This document shows positions 1-7,548 of a stretch of DNA of 14,718 nucleotides, piece after piece. The notes beneath the pieces are model-generated. The model did no database searches. It had not been told where the DNA came from and worked only from the letters and a program-made list of their open reading frames with translations. Numbering within the stretch: the stretch's first letter is position 1; every line of letters begins with the position of its first letter. The DNA is from CAYPEK01 sp964409645. GTDB taxonomy: Bacteria; UBP15; UBA6099. Position numbers and translations under genes: made by a program. The stretch spans positions 1 through 14,718 of the forward strand of contig CAYPEK010000104.1 in NCBI GenBank assembly GCA_964409645.1, given 5' to 3'.

Positions 1-338
1 GCCGCCGCGATCGGCCCGGCGCTTCCGTCAAGCGCGGGCGGCTCCTCGCTGTCAAGGTAAACAGTCGCGTTGTCCACGCCCATGCCGTAAAACGCGCTCA
101 AAATGTGCTCCACGGTATGAATTTGAGCGCCGCTTCCGGATGCAATTGTCGTATTCCTCGCGGATACCACAGCGTGCGCGTGGTCGGCCAAAATTTTCTC
201 GCCGTTGAGGTCGAAAACCACGCCGGCGTCCGCCGCCGCCGGTTCGATCCGCATCTTCACCGGCAACCCCTTGTGCAGCCCGATCCCCTCGATCTCGAAA
301 CCGGCCGCAAGTGTCGTCTGTTCTGGAAAAATCTTCAT
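1..338 (-). CDS. lpxC: LpxC, UDP-3-O-acyl-N-acetylglucosamine deacetylase (N-terminal part)
   Basis: This is the first committed step of lipid A synthesis: a cytosolic zinc enzyme that removes the acetyl group from UDP-3-O-acyl-GlcNAc. The visible 112 residues begin MKIFPEQTTLAAGFEIEGIG, the classic LpxC opening (QxTL, then the G-LHKG turn at 20-24). HTVEHILSAF follows at 74-83. By family comparison Glu77 is the catalytic base and His78 a zinc ligand. DGSAGPI at 104-110 closes the first half. The remaining two thirds, including the other zinc ligands, lie beyond the left edge, so a C-terminal FabZ fusion, known in some phyla, cannot be tested. The start codon overlaps the upstream stop as ATGA, so translation is probably coupled. 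It is the last visible gene of the operon that starts at bamA. Identification is secure. Confidence 0.95.
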   Translation of the reverse strand, partial: MKIFPEQTTLAAGFEIEGIGLHKGLPVKMRIEPAAADAGVVFDLNGEKILADHAHAVVSARNTTIASGSGAQIHTVEHILSAFYGMGVDNATVYLDSEEPPALDGSAGPIAA

Positions 339-1672
339 AAAATCCGCCTCGCCGAGAAAACTATCCGCACCGGATAAAAAGAGCCCGACTCCGGAATCAT
401 CTCGATCTTAACGGGACGCTCCTCGCCCGGCTTGAGCCATATCGTCTTAATTGTTTCCTTTTTCGGCGGCTTTACCACACTCAATTTCACTATTTCGCCG
501 TCAATGATAAGCGTTCCTCTCGCGGGCCCGGACACAGGCGCGAACTGCACTTCGCACTTTTCGTTGGTCTCGGACGGGTTGAAAACCGTCACGTTCACCT
601 TGTGCGTCACGCCGTAGTTGCCCATCAGGTCGGTTTTGCCGTCCGCTAAGTTTTTCAGCGGTTTGTCCCCTATGCCGACAAAAGTCCAGCGGCCGCCTAT
701 TTCAAACCTGTCGTTTATGGAGACGTATGGCGGTCCGAAAGCGCCGTGGCCCCGCCTGAGCTCGCGCGGATTGACCATGCCCGCGTTCGCGATCTTGCTC
801 CCGTATGGGTCGCCCGCCGTGACAACGAAATCCGCCCTGTCGCCGGCCAAAAGCCTTATTTCTCCGAGGCCGCTCACAATCTCGCCCGGCGCAAGCCTAA
901 CCATGTGTATCGCCAGTTCGCCGCCCGGCGGAATTTCCACTATCCGCCCCAGCGAATTGAGACTTTTCATAACAAAATCGTACGCGCTGTCGTGTCCGAC
1001 ATTCAGTTCCTGCGTACCCTTTTTCGGGTCTCCCTCAACTATCAGAAGACTGATCGGGACGGCCCCCGGATTTTTCAGCCTGAATGCAAACGTCAGCGAC
1101 GATTTCGTGCCGTTTACATGATGCAGCAGATACCGGATGGATTCGTGCCGGTCTATCGAGCCTTCTAGAAGCAATCCCGGCTTGATAATTTTCTCCGGAC
1201 TGTTGCTCACAAAAAGCCGGTCAGAGTCCGGCATATCTTCCAACTGATAATTTTTTATGAAAACGACAACCGCCTTGCGCACCGACCTGTAGCCGCGTCC
1301 GTAAATCTTCACCCTCAGCAGCGCGTACCGCGTCCGTCCGGCGCGCACATATTTCGGCGCGAGCACATTCTTTTCGATGAAATATTCGGCGCCTCGTTTC
1401 GCGCTTATACCGTGACGCACTTTATCCATAACGAGCGGCATGAAAAAATCGCGACCGACTCTCTTACCCGTTATCTTGACCGTCATAACGAACGGCACAT
1501 CTCCGGCCGGTTCCTTAACCGGCTCAACCGTCGCCACGGGTTTAACCGCCGTCTGAGAATTTCCGTTTGAAAGCTGCTTCTGCTGAGATTGAACAGCGAG
1601 GGGCCATAAAAGGGCCATCATCGCCAATCCGATCGCCAATCGTTTGATTTTCGCCCCTACACTGCGGCCCAT
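335..1672 (-). CDS. Secreted beta-rich protein of unknown function between lpxD and lpxC
   Basis: I do not recognise this 445-residue protein. Residues 10-30 form a basic-hydrophobic signal sequence (KRLAIGLAMMALLWPLAVQS). A Gln/Val/Pro-rich linker runs to about 58. The remainder alternates short hydrophobic strands with Gly/Pro turns, suggesting several beta-sandwich or immunoglobulin-like modules at roughly 60-145, 150-290 and 315-445. Phrases such as SSLTFAFRLKNPGAVPISLL (191-210) and KVNVTVFNPSETNEKCEVQF (358-377) resemble strand pairs of Ig-like folds. There is only one cysteine after the signal and no catalytic motif. The gene starts 3 bp after the lpxD stop and ends in a 4-bp overlap with lpxC, so it is firmly in the lipid A operon. 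The product is probably periplasmic or outer-membrane associated. A structural or LPS-related role is inferred from position only. Confidence 0.85.
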   Translation of the reverse strand: MGRSVGAKIKRLAIGLAMMALLWPLAVQSQQKQLSNGNSQTAVKPVATVEPVKEPAGDVPFVMTVKITGKRVGRDFFMPLVMDKVRHGISAKRGAEYFIEKNVLAPKYVRAGRTRYALLRVKIYGRGYRSVRKAVVVFIKNYQLEDMPDSDRLFVSNSPEKIIKPGLLLEGSIDRHESIRYLLHHVNGTKSSLTFAFRLKNPGAVPISLLIVEGDPKKGTQELNVGHDSAYDFVMKSLNSLGRIVEIPPGGELAIHMVRLAPGEIVSGLGEIRLLAGDRADFVVTAGDPYGSKIANAGMVNPRELRRGHGAFGPPYVSINDRFEIGGRWTFVGIGDKPLKNLADGKTDLMGNYGVTHKVNVTVFNPSETNEKCEVQFAPVSGPARGTLIIDGEIVKLSVVKPPKKETIKTIWLKPGEERPVKIEMIPESGSFYPVRIVFSARRIL

Positions 1673-1675
1673 GCT

Positions 1676-2704
1676 TTACTTACCCGATTCTTCTCCGTCT
1701 TTCTTTTCCTCTCCGATAAACTGCTCCAACCTGCTTATGATCTCCGGCAGCTTCTTGAGAAGCGCGTGCATTTTCATGTTTTCCCTGTGCGGCCTTGCCG
1801 GGAAACCGGAGTAGAACACCCCCGATGGAATGTCCGCTATTACACCCGTCTTTCCCCCGATGAGGACGTTGTCGCCGATCTTTATGTGATCCGACACGCC
1901 CGCCTGACCGCCGAGTATCACCCTGCTGCCGATCCGGCAGCTTCCTGAGATTCCCACTTCACCGCATAAAACACAATCCTCGCCTATATGGACGTTGTGT
2001 CCCACCTGTACAAGATTATCGATTTTTGTGCCACGGCCGATCCGCGTTTCGCCCATCGTCGCTCGGTCCACCGCCGAATTCGCACCTATCTCGACATCGT
2101 CTTCCACCACGACACGGCCCACCTGCGGCACTTTTGTCCTCCGGCCGCCTTCCTCGACGAAACCGAACCCGTCCGCGCCGATTACGACACCGCTGTGCAG
2201 AATGACCCGGTCGCCCAGCACACATTCGTCCAGAACCGTCACATTGGGATGCAACAGGCAGTCTTTGCCGACAACAGCCCTCGGCCCCACGACCACATTT
2301 GCACGCAGAACGGTACCCGCGCCGATTTTCGCGCCCGCTCCGACAAAGCAATTCGGTCCCACAGCGGCGGCCGGATCGACCTCCGCGCCTTCCTCGACGA
2401 CCGCCGTCGGATGCACGCCCGGCGCCGGCTTATGCGGCGGATGAAAAACTCCGAGCGCAAGCGCAAACGCCATTTTAGAATTCGCGCACCGGATCAGCGT
2501 TTGCCCCTCGATTTGCGCCGTCTTCGAGCAAATCACGGCAGCCGGATCTTTCCCGGCGAGCAAGCCTCCGTCGTCCTTCTGTTTCTCTATGAAAACCACA
2601 CATCCGTCCCGGATTTCGTCGAGAGAGCATACACCCAGCGCCTCGCGCCCGGCGTCTCCTTCCACTTCTCCGCCGATACGTTCGGCAAGTTCTTTTATCG
2701 TCAT
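1676..2704 (-). CDS. lpxD: LpxD, UDP-3-O-acylglucosamine N-acyltransferase
   Basis: LpxD transfers a 3-hydroxyacyl chain from acyl carrier protein to the 2-amino group of UDP-3-O-acylglucosamine, the step after LpxC. The 342-residue length matches the family (about 340). Residues 1-90 are the uridine-binding N-terminal domain. From about 96 to 300 there is a left-handed beta-helix built from hexapeptide repeats of the I-G-x-x-x-x type. IGADGFGF (175-182) and VQVGHNVHIGED (232-243) are LpxD signatures, with His236 matching the catalytic histidine (His239 in E. coli). SGFPARPHRE (299-308) is the usual end of the helix, followed by a helical, charged tail. The gene lies 32 bp after the enlarged OmpH-like gene and 3 bp before the secreted unknown. 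The upstream Shine-Dalgarno match is weak, which suits coupled translation. Confidence 0.97.
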   Translation of the reverse strand: MTIKELAERIGGEVEGDAGREALGVCSLDEIRDGCVVFIEKQKDDGGLLAGKDPAAVICSKTAQIEGQTLIRCANSKMAFALALGVFHPPHKPAPGVHPTAVVEEGAEVDPAAAVGPNCFVGAGAKIGAGTVLRANVVVGPRAVVGKDCLLHPNVTVLDECVLGDRVILHSGVVIGADGFGFVEEGGRRTKVPQVGRVVVEDDVEIGANSAVDRATMGETRIGRGTKIDNLVQVGHNVHIGEDCVLCGEVGISGSCRIGSRVILGGQAGVSDHIKIGDNVLIGGKTGVIADIPSGVFYSGFPARPHRENMKMHALLKKLPEIISRLEQFIGEEKKDGEESGK

Positions 2705-2736
2705 AAAATCACACCGTCCCGGGCCCGCTGGGGCCG

Positions 2737-3759
2737 TCAGAATTCATTAGTAAGATCAACCGCTTTCCGCCCCGGCGAATAGCGGGTATCTATTATCAGC
2801 ATTACGTTATTCCGCTCGGCAACCGCCGGAGCTTTCCTCCTCAGCCGCCGGTCGTATTCGATCCTCATGCTTTCCCTGATTGCATTTATCGGATTTATCG
2901 AGACCGGGCGCTGCATGCCCGCCGAAGCCGCCTTAAAACCGTCTGCCGCCGCCTGCCGATCCCTGCGACCCTCATCCAATTTTTTCTTCAAAGAAGCGCG
3001 ATTGGTGGAAACGATGTCCGCCAGTTGTTTTTCAGCCGCCGCAAGACTTGCGCGGGCCTCTTCCCCCGCTTTTTCATCCTTGGCGTTCGTCTCTCCGACG
3101 AAATTATCCCTGATCGATTCCGACTCCTGTTTCAACTGCGCCGCCCGCTTCTGCTGGCGCTTGCTCTCAGCGGTTGCAATCTCTTTTTCGAGGCCGATCA
3201 TCTCGTCCTGAATCGCCGCGAGCCTGTAATCCGGCAGAACGTAAGGGTCCCGTGTAAGAACACGGAGCTTGAGGCGCAGATTCAGCAGCCTTAATTTCTC
3301 TTCCGCGAACATGTCCGGTTCGGACCCGGTTTTCTCCATCGCCTCGTATGCTTTTTTGAGTTTCGCCGTAGCCGCCTCGAAGTCCGTGCGCCCCGCGGCG
3401 TCCCTGTCTGAAAATATAAGAGCGTAATCCTTGCGCAGGTCACTGAAAGTTTTCCCCGCCCAGTAAGAAACGAGAAGATTATCGCTTTCGATCATTCCGC
3501 GCCGGGCGGTCTCCCACTCGGAGTTCATAATTTCCGTGTCCGAAACAAAAGAGGCCGCCGGGTCCCCGGAAATATTCCGAACCCGCCGGCCGGCCTTCTC
3601 AATTTTTGTAAGTATTTTCACATCGGGCTGCCGTTCGAAATACTTCCCGGAGTCAACAACTCCGAAAACCATCGTGGCGGGCGCCGGGCGAAACATAACA
3701 GCCGCGGCGAGCGCCGCCGCCGATCCGACGGTCAGCAATATGAAAAACCATTTGCTCAT
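2737..3759 (-). CDS. Enlarged OmpH/Skp-like periplasmic protein with long coiled coil
   Basis: The protein has 340 residues, about twice the usual Skp/OmpH length. Residues 1-28 are a membrane-targeting signal (MSKWFFILLTVGSAAALAAA). VFGVVDSGKYF (31-41) matches the opening strand of OmpH, compare VGFVDSEKVL in the neighbouring gene. The end, VAERNNVMLIID followed by VDLTNEF (313-340), matches the closing strand, compare VADEQKIQVVID and VDLSDAV next door. Between them the short Skp tentacle is replaced by about 270 mostly helical residues. Residues 180-275 are strongly heptad-like and rich in Glu, Lys, Arg and Ala. In Skp the two ends form the trimer body and the middle forms the client-holding arms, so this looks like a paralogue with longer arms. 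It starts in an ATGA overlap with ompH, consistent with tandem duplication. Function as a chaperone is inferred. Confidence 0.8.
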   Translation of the reverse strand: MSKWFFILLTVGSAAALAAAVMFRPAPATMVFGVVDSGKYFERQPDVKILTKIEKAGRRVRNISGDPAASFVSDTEIMNSEWETARRGMIESDNLLVSYWAGKTFSDLRKDYALIFSDRDAAGRTDFEAATAKLKKAYEAMEKTGSEPDMFAEEKLRLLNLRLKLRVLTRDPYVLPDYRLAAIQDEMIGLEKEIATAESKRQQKRAAQLKQESESIRDNFVGETNAKDEKAGEEARASLAAAEKQLADIVSTNRASLKKKLDEGRRDRQAAADGFKAASAGMQRPVSINPINAIRESMRIEYDRRLRRKAPAVAERNNVMLIIDTRYSPGRKAVDLTNEF

Positions 3760-4250
3760 TTCACGGGCAAAGCTTTAATCACCGCGTCCGAGAGGTCAAC
3801 ACCTCCGTAAATGACCGCGGCTTTATCGATCACGACCTGAATTTTTTGCTCGTCTGCGACTTTCTTAATCGTTGCGTTAACGGCCTCCACAATCGGAGCC
3901 CATTTCTCGTTTTTGAGTTTCTCCATATCGGCCTGATACTGCGCGTCGGCTTCCTCGATCATCTTCTGGATTTCCATCTGCGATTCCTGCGGGAGCGCAG
4001 CCGGGTCTCCGGAGCCGTATTTGTCCTGAATTTTCTTTTTCAGTGCGTCCTCGCTCGTCTTTCTGAGCGTGGTAAGTTCTTCGTTTACATCCTTTGCGGG
4101 CTTGTATGACGCAAGCACTTTTTCGGAGTCCACGAACCCAACAACCTGTCCCTCCGCCTCCGCGGAGCCCGTGCGCAGGTACACTGCTAAAGCCGCAATC
4201 AGCATCGCGGCGGAAAGTGTCGCCAACGCCATCTTCAAACCTCTGTTCAT
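3756..4250 (-). CDS. ompH: OmpH/Skp family periplasmic chaperone
   Basis: Skp/OmpH is a trimeric periplasmic chaperone that holds unfolded outer-membrane proteins on their way to BamA. The 164-residue product has a signal sequence (about residues 1-32, ending SAEAEG). The family strand VVGFVDSEKVLASYK (36-50) follows, then a charged helical arm of about 55-130 (EDALKKKIQDKYGS, MEIQKMIEEADAQYQADMEKL). The closing IQVVIDKAAVIYGGVDLSDAVI (137-158) is characteristic of OmpH proteins. A strong ribosome binding site, AAAGGAGG, sits 8 bases before ATG. The gene follows the POTRA-like gene by 40 bp and overlaps the next gene by 4 bp. The order bamA, ompH, lpxD is conserved in many Gram-negative bacteria, which supports the call. 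Confidence 0.94.
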   Translation of the reverse strand: MNRGLKMALATLSAAMLIAALAVYLRTGSAEAEGQVVGFVDSEKVLASYKPAKDVNEELTTLRKTSEDALKKKIQDKYGSGDPAALPQESQMEIQKMIEEADAQYQADMEKLKNEKWAPIVEAVNATIKKVADEQKIQVVIDKAAVIYGGVDLSDAVIKALPVK

Positions 4251-4290
4251 CTGTAAAGCCTCCTTTATTTTTCCGGCCGCATCGTTCAGA

Positions 4291-5607
4291 TCAAAGGTTA
4301 GCCGTCAACTGCGCCCATACATCGGTGTTAAAATCGGTCACCACTTCGAAGCTGAAATAATCGTGCGCCTTAAATGTTATGCTTCCCTCATCCTTCTCGT
4401 CAGGGTCTTCGACCACATTCTTCTTCCATGCCAGTATAATGTCCTCGGTCAGGTAGTAATTCACCCATATCCGGTTAAGATCGTCCACGAAATTTCTTCC
4501 GGCGGCGGCATAAATCCTGTCTCCGATCCGCCACCCAAGCCCGAGATTGAACTTGAACTCCACCGGACCCGGATAGAAGTTGACCTCGCTGAAGAATTCC
4601 GTCCGTTTAAGAAAAACACCGAGATGGCCTTCGATATCAGGGTTGCGTTTCTCCTTCCCGATGCCCACCTTCCCTTTCAAAAAGCCGCTGTACTTCACCG
4701 ACTCCGCCACCACCGTCAGCGTCACATTTCTCTTCACGAGTGTCATTTTGACATCGACTTCGAGCCCGAGCCTCTGCATCTGGCTGTTCGTGGCGAGATA
4801 CTCCTTAAAGAAATCGATGATCTCCGCTTCGTGAGCGCGCATAAACTCAACCGGCAGTCCGACCAGCGCTTCCGCCTTTGCCGCCATGTCGAATTTCAGC
4901 CTGTCGAGAAGCAGCGTAGGTATCGTCGTCGAGCGTATTTTCACGTTCACCGCGCTCACTGTCTGCCCTACCGGCTTCACCGTGATAACGATGTTTGTTT
5001 CCTGCCCGAGTTCGACAGCCGGCTCAAGTTCGAAACCGGCGAAACTGTTTTCAGCCGCGAGTTTATCTCTGACCATCTGGGTGATTATCTGCGTGCTCCA
5101 GCGCGCGGAGCCGACCGGAACGCCCTTGAGGTCATTTGCCAGTTCGGCCGCAATCGGCAGCAGTTTATCCTTGAAATGTTCCGCCCATTCCGGATGCGTG
5201 CCCGCCTGTGTCGCAACGTCGATACCGACTTTGTCCACCTGCGGGTGATCCGCTTCGAGCTCCAGCAAAATTGTAGATGTCGTCCCGGCGGAAACCGAAA
5301 GGTCTATCACCTGAAAGCCGCTGAGGACTTCCCCGAATATCTTTTTCAGAACCTGAGTGAGCGATTCCTGAACCGCGGCGGCCTCTTCTATCGTTTTGCC
5401 TTTCAGCGCCTTCTCGCCCACATTCCGCACCGCGGACGTTATGCGCTCCCGTATCGGCGCCGGCGCCGGCGATCTGAAATCTATCTTGACCTCAACTGAA
5501 TCCACAACCGGTTTCGCTTCCTGCGCCGATGCACAGGCGCAGAAAAGAAGCGCCGAAATTACGGCGGACAAAACTACTCCGGCGGATTTTCTGAGTACAG
5601 CCGTCAT
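4291..5607 (-). CDS. Secreted protein with POTRA-like repeats and a beta-rich C-terminus, unknown
   Basis: I do not recognise this 438-residue family by name. Residues 1-28 are a signal peptide ending ACASA-QE. The body shows three blocks with the strand-helix-helix-strand-strand order expected of POTRA domains, at about 36-120, 125-212 and 217-302. The third is clearest: VNVKIRSTTI, then HEAEIIDFFKEYL, then LEVDVKMTLV and NVTLTVVAE. The last 130 residues (306-438) look like amphipathic beta hairpins with aromatic ends (KFNLGLGWRIGDRIYAAAGR, YFSFEVVTDFNTD). They would make only about 8 strands, fewer than the 16 of Omp85 proteins, and the terminal residue is Leu rather than Phe. The gene starts 15 bp after the bamA stop with a GGGAG ribosome site. 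It may be an outer-membrane or periplasmic partner of BamA. Domain assignment is by eye. Confidence 0.8.
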   Translation of the reverse strand: MTAVLRKSAGVVLSAVISALLFCACASAQEAKPVVDSVEVKIDFRSPAPAPIRERITSAVRNVGEKALKGKTIEEAAAVQESLTQVLKKIFGEVLSGFQVIDLSVSAGTTSTILLELEADHPQVDKVGIDVATQAGTHPEWAEHFKDKLLPIAAELANDLKGVPVGSARWSTQIITQMVRDKLAAENSFAGFELEPAVELGQETNIVITVKPVGQTVSAVNVKIRSTTIPTLLLDRLKFDMAAKAEALVGLPVEFMRAHEAEIIDFFKEYLATNSQMQRLGLEVDVKMTLVKRNVTLTVVAESVKYSGFLKGKVGIGKEKRNPDIEGHLGVFLKRTEFFSEVNFYPGPVEFKFNLGLGWRIGDRIYAAAGRNFVDDLNRIWVNYYLTEDIILAWKKNVVEDPDEKDEGSITFKAHDYFSFEVVTDFNTDVWAQLTANL

Positions 5608-5622
5608 TCGCGGTCTCCCGGA

Positions 5623-7449
5623 TCAGAACATGTGTCCGAACCCGAAGTGAATTTTCGTGTCTCGCGGTTTCTGAGCTATCGCGTAATCGAGTCTTACCGG
5701 CCCCACCCCGAACGCCGGGATCTTCAGCCGCAGGCCTATGCCGAAAGACTTGTGCATTTCGTTGCCGGGAAGTATTTTCATATCATTAAGAGACATCCAG
5801 CAATTGCCGGCATCCATGAACAGAACCGCTCCGAGGTTCCCAGACATGGTGAATCTGTATTCGAGGTTGTAGAACAGCATCTTCGAGCCCGTGAACTGAT
5901 ACTCGTCATAGCCGCGCAGAGAGTTCACGCCGCCGAGGTCGAAATAGTCGAATTTCGGCACCGATCCCCGCGCCATCCCGATGTCCATCCGAACCGCAAA
6001 AACCTGCTTTTTCGTCACGGCGATATAGCGCCTCAGGTCGATCTCGCCCTTCTGGTAATCGTAGTCGCCTCCCAGCGGTCCGCCCGTCAACTCAACATTG
6101 AGCTGATCGTATCTTCCCATCGTCGGGTTGAACACAAAATCACGAGTGTCCGTACGTATCGCCGCCGTCAGCGCCCTTGTCATGCCGTTCAGGTAATAGT
6201 ATTCCTTCGGCTCGACCGTTACGTCTTCAAACTTGAAACCGGCGAAAACCCTCGTGTAATCTGATATCGGGCGGCCGAACGTAAAGCTGAATCCCTGCCT
6301 TTGTTCCTCGTAATCCGACGAAATATTGTCGCCGAGAGCGTAATAGAGGCTTTCTTCTGTCGTGCTGTAAAGACTCAGCTCCAAGCTCGTCTGTTTTTTA
6401 TCCAGCCACGGCTCGAAGTAACTGATGTCGAAGTCGTTCTTGCTGCTTCCGAACTCGAGCTTGATGCTCGCTCGGCGGCCTTTGCCCATCAGGTTTCTTT
6501 CCGAGAGCGAGAGGAAGCCCGTCATTCCCGTGTTCGAGCTGTATCCGGCGCCGAACCCGGCCTGTGCTGTCTTGCCTTCCTCGAGTTCGACCACAAGTAT
6601 GATTTTCCCGGGATTGTCGCCGGCTTCCACACGGGTATGCACATCCTCGAAGAATCCGAGGTTATAAACTCTCTGAAGGTCTTTTCCTATCAGTTTCGTG
6701 TTGTATATGGCCCCCGGTTTCGTCTTCATTTCCCGGAGAACCACGTAATCCTTCGTCTTCCCTTTTTCCAGTGTGTCGATCTTCTCAGAATCTTCCGGGT
6801 CCTTCATTACAAACGCGATTTTTATGTCCTGAATTATTCCTTCGGATATTACGATGATGAGATTTTTGTCCGTGTCCACTTTCGCGTCGATCACTCGTGC
6901 AGCAACGAATCCCGCGTCGTGGTACTTCGCCTCTATGGTCTCCACGTCCTTGCGCAAAAAGTTGCTGTTGAGTACCGAGTTTTTCTTGGTCTGCATCGCC
7001 ATCTGCAGGACCGCCGCGCTGATCCCCGAATTGCCCTCGAACAATATGTCGCTGACCACCGGGTTTTCCTTCACCCTGAATGTCACCTTCGCGCCGTTGT
7101 CGTAGTCCGACAGGCTCGCCTTGACATCCTCCGCGAACCAGCCGAGGTCGAATATTCTCTGAAGGTCCTCTTCGAGCTTCGTCGTGGAAAGCTTGTCGCC
7201 TTCCTTCGACACTACGGCGCCGAGGATTTCCTCGTCCGATATCTCGAAGTTGCCCGATACGTCCAGTTTCTTAATTATGACGTCGGTTTCGTCGGAAAAA
7301 TTCTCCGCGGGCTGCGTTGAAGGCGCAACCCCACCGGCGCCCGTTCCCGCATCGGCTTCCTGCGCCGTCGCGGGCGCGCTCCGCAGGATGATTCCAAGCG
7401 CTATCAGCGTCATTAAGACGATTAGTTTTTTTAGACTTCTGCCGACCAT
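5623..7449 (-). CDS. bamA: BamA/Omp85 outer-membrane protein assembly factor
   Basis: BamA inserts beta-barrel proteins into the outer membrane. The 608-residue protein has a signal peptide (1-29, ending ATAQ). Three POTRA domains follow at about 57-128, 129-203 and 206-290. They show the usual helix phrases LQRIFDLGWFAEDVK (97-110) and LQRVYNLGFFEDVHTR (258-273). A 16-stranded barrel runs from about 295 to the end. LRGY at 511-514 is the lid-lock VRGF-type motif of Omp85 proteins, and the chain ends in Phe (GHMF), the outer-membrane sorting signal. Proteobacterial BamA is about 800 residues with five POTRAs, so this is a short form, which is normal in several other phyla. A run of five G lies 7 bases before ATG. 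It is the first gene of the envelope operon, behind its own promoter. Confidence 0.96.
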   Translation of the reverse strand: MVGRSLKKLIVLMTLIALGIILRSAPATAQEADAGTGAGGVAPSTQPAENFSDETDVIIKKLDVSGNFEISDEEILGAVVSKEGDKLSTTKLEEDLQRIFDLGWFAEDVKASLSDYDNGAKVTFRVKENPVVSDILFEGNSGISAAVLQMAMQTKKNSVLNSNFLRKDVETIEAKYHDAGFVAARVIDAKVDTDKNLIIVISEGIIQDIKIAFVMKDPEDSEKIDTLEKGKTKDYVVLREMKTKPGAIYNTKLIGKDLQRVYNLGFFEDVHTRVEAGDNPGKIILVVELEEGKTAQAGFGAGYSSNTGMTGFLSLSERNLMGKGRRASIKLEFGSSKNDFDISYFEPWLDKKQTSLELSLYSTTEESLYYALGDNISSDYEEQRQGFSFTFGRPISDYTRVFAGFKFEDVTVEPKEYYYLNGMTRALTAAIRTDTRDFVFNPTMGRYDQLNVELTGGPLGGDYDYQKGEIDLRRYIAVTKKQVFAVRMDIGMARGSVPKFDYFDLGGVNSLRGYDEYQFTGSKMLFYNLEYRFTMSGNLGAVLFMDAGNCWMSLNDMKILPGNEMHKSFGIGLRLKIPAFGVGPVRLDYAIAQKPRDTKIHFGFGHMF

Positions 7450-7518
7450 GCTAAACCCCCAAAAGTATTTTTATTAATATCCCATTAATTTATATATTTG
7501 TGACATTCTTACACATTA

Positions 7519-7548
7519 ATTATAAAAATTTATATTTGTATCGTTCAA
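7519..7548 (-). promoter_or_regulatory. Predicted sigma-70-type promoter of the bamA-lpxC operon
   Basis: On the minus strand TTGAAC (7548-7543) is followed after 18 bp by a perfect TATAAT (7524-7519). Transcription would begin near 7512 and give a leader of about 60 nt before the bamA start at 7449. The -35 box overlaps the stop codon of the upstream flavoprotein gene on the same strand, so some read-through from that gene is also possible. The surrounding 95 bp (7450-7544) is strikingly AT-rich compared with the coding sequence. Confidence 0.7.

Noticed and set aside
4069..5499. A 476-codon plus-strand open frame, with another long one at 6301-7320
   Set aside because: They lie opposite the POTRA-like gene and bamA, have no ribosome site, and translate to His/Arg/Leu-rich sequence without domains. 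They are a by-product of GC-biased codons on the real strand.
5520..5607. Lipoprotein signal (LLFCAC) in the POTRA-like protein
   Set aside because: The residues before either cysteine do not fit the lipobox well, and a normal signal-peptidase site ASA-QE follows directly.
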